Of a stretch of DNA of 64,000 bases, positions 62,772 through 64,000 are shown one piece after another. Numbering within the stretch: the stretch's first letter is position 1; the number at the start of each line of letters is the position of its first letter. The DNA is from Candidatus Aquabacterium excrementipullorum (GTDB lineage Bacteria; Pseudomonadota; Gammaproteobacteria; Burkholderiales; Burkholderiaceae_C): positions 1 to 64,000 of the forward strand of contig DXIO01000086.1 in the NCBI GenBank assembly GCA_019112875.1. Direction: 5' to 3'. Under the pieces are notes generated by a model. That model was not told where the DNA came from. It searched no databases and worked only from the letters and a program-made list of their open reading frames with translations. The position numbers and the translations under genes were made by a program.

Positions 62772-63926
62772 TCAGCGCACCTTCTTGGGCAGCGTGCCTT
62801 CGAGCTTGGCGATGATGCCCAGCATGATCTCGTCGGCGCCGCCGCCGATGGACACCAGGCGGCCGTCGCGGTAGGCCTGCGAGATCGGGTTGTCGTAGGT
62901 GAAGCCCATGCCGCCCCAGTACTGCAGGCAGCTGTCGGCGACTTCGCGGATCAGGCGGCCGCACTTGAGCTTGGCCATAGAGGCCAGGCGGGTCACGTCC
63001 TTGCCGCCCACGTACTCTTCGACGGCGCGGTAGGTCAGCGAGCGCAGGGCCTCGACCTCGGTGCGCAGCTCGGCCAGGCGGAAGTGGATGACCTGGTTGT
63101 CCAGCAGGGGCTTGCCGAAGGTGTGGCGCTCACGGCAGTACTCGATGGTCAGGTCGATCAGATTGTCGAGCATCTTCAGCGAGTTGGAGGCACCGTACAG
63201 GCGCTCTTCCTGGAACTGCAGCATCTGCATCATGAAGCCGGTGCCTTCGATGCCGATCAGGTTGCGCTTGGGCACGCGCACGTTGTCGAAGAAGATCTGC
63301 GCCGTGTCCGACGAGTTCATGCCGATCTTCTTGATCTTCTGCTTGGTGATGCCCTTGGCATCCATCGGCACCATGATCAGCGACTTGTTCTCGTGCACCT
63401 TGCCTTCGGAGGTGTTGGCCAGCAGGCAGCACCAGTCGGCCTGCATGGCGTTGGTGATCCACATCTTGCTGCCGTTGATCACGTAGTCGCCGCCTTCGGT
63501 GCGGGCCGAGGTCTTGAGCGCGGCCACGTCGGAGCCGCCACCGGCTTCGGACACGCCGATGCAGCCGACCATGTCGCCAGCAATCGCCGGTGCCAGGTAT
63601 TCCTTCTTCAGCTCATCGGAGCCGAAGCGGTGCAGGGCCGGGGTGCACATGTCGGTCTGCACGCCGATGGCCATGGGCACGCCGCCGCAGGGGATCGCGC
63701 CCAGCTCTTCGGCCACCACCATCGAGTATGAGAAATCCAGGCCCATGCCGCCATAAGCCGTGTCGTACTTGACGCCCAGCAGGCCCAGGTTGCCCATCTT
63801 CTTGAACAGTTCGTGCGCCGGGAAGATCTCGGCTTCTTCCCATTCCTTGATGAAGGGGTTGATCTCCTGCTCGCAGAAGCGCTTGACGGTTTCGCCCAGG
63901 GCGCGGTGTTCGGCGGTGAATTGCAT
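62772..63926 (-). CDS. Acyl-CoA dehydrogenase (citronellyl-/isovaleryl-CoA dehydrogenase-like)
   Basis: The 384-residue flavoenzyme has the ACAD signature GCIGVSEAGGGSDVA and KMWITNAMQADW. GGVPMAIGVQTDMCTPAL resembles the citronellyl-CoA group (AtuD). The usual MCAD-type catalytic Glu site near the C terminus reads SIGGGADE with no Glu at the expected YEGT place, so the base is probably in the helix QEERLYGA, as in isovaleryl-type enzymes. It is the first visible gene of the operon; upstream genes may be outside the window. 63927-64000 contains no gene. Confidence 0.9.
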   Translation of the reverse strand: MQFTAEHRALGETVKRFCEQEINPFIKEWEEAEIFPAHELFKKMGNLGLLGVKYDTAYGGMGLDFSYSMVVAEELGAIPCGGVPMAIGVQTDMCTPALHRFGSDELKKEYLAPAIAGDMVGCIGVSEAGGGSDVAALKTSARTEGGDYVINGSKMWITNAMQADWCCLLANTSEGKVHENKSLIMVPMDAKGITKQKIKKIGMNSSDTAQIFFDNVRVPKRNLIGIEGTGFMMQMLQFQEERLYGASNSLKMLDNLIDLTIEYCRERHTFGKPLLDNQVIHFRLAELRTEVEALRSLTYRAVEEYVGGKDVTRLASMAKLKCGRLIREVADSCLQYWGGMGFTYDNPISQAYRDGRLVSIGGGADEIMLGIIAKLEGTLPKKVR

Positions 63927-64000
63927 GGTGTGTCTCCTCGGTTGCCCGTCGTGGCGGGACGTGTGTCGTGTGGGGTGGTGGCCGATCGCCTGGTTCAGAG

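Overview
The window is GC-rich, densely coded chromosomal DNA. The gene content points to a betaproteobacterium of the order Burkholderiales, probably the Aquabacterium/Leptothrix/Rubrivivax side. Supporting blocks are fur / bamE-dapB-exbB-exbD, hprK-ptsN-hpf, a long-form IF-1, PEP-CTERM proteins, secreted lipases and phasin-like sequence. The species call is inference from gene order and protein style. No intact rRNA or tRNA gene and no CRISPR array was seen.

Left core part (1-11 kb). A truncated sensor kinase is followed by purT, a Crp/Fnr regulator, an orphan HigA-type antitoxin and amn. Next come the cell-envelope/lysine operon bamE-dapB-exbB-exbD, divergent from fur, and the nitrogen-PTS/ribosome-hibernation group hpf-ptsN-hprK.

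Likely acquired part (about 12-22 kb). After a PEP-CTERM protein and a terminator lies a 17-bp piece matching the 3' end of a tRNA-Ser gene. This looks like an integration scar. Behind it are an arsenic operon (arsR-arsI-arsC-acr3), a DUF3606 gene coupled to a 1126-residue exonuclease III-LigD fusion, a Tat-exported large catalase, and small stress or hypothetical genes including a second DUF3606-like protein. The theme is DNA-damage, oxidative and metal stress.

Middle part (22-46 kb). This holds a PaoABC-type molybdenum aldehyde oxidoreductase, a secreted lipase, a Tat-exported GMC oxidoreductase and a PEP-CTERM gene cut by an in-frame amber codon just before its sorting signal. It continues with an SDR, a methyltransferase, a TetR regulator, Pit and ZntB-like transporters, a Baeyer-Villiger-type monooxygenase, infA, a hybrid histidine kinase, a SulP transporter and a YghA-like SDR.

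Right part (45-64 kb). This holds an MltB lipoprotein, an FtsH paralogue facing a large coiled-coil protein of unknown function, an acyltransferase, an AraC regulator, an SRPBCC protein with a phasin-like tail, a second lipase, two overlapping diguanylate cyclases and an alpha/beta hydrolase. It ends with a catabolic operon: acyl-CoA dehydrogenase, enoyl-CoA hydratase, biotin carboxylase alpha subunit and a BKACE (DUF849) enzyme. Together the lipases, oxidases and acyl-CoA genes suggest an aerobic degrader of lipids or related hydrophobic substrates.

The most unusual items are the exonuclease III-LigD fusion, the amber-split PEP-CTERM gene, the Tat-exported catalase, the tRNA-Ser scar and the BKACE-terminated acyl-CoA operon.
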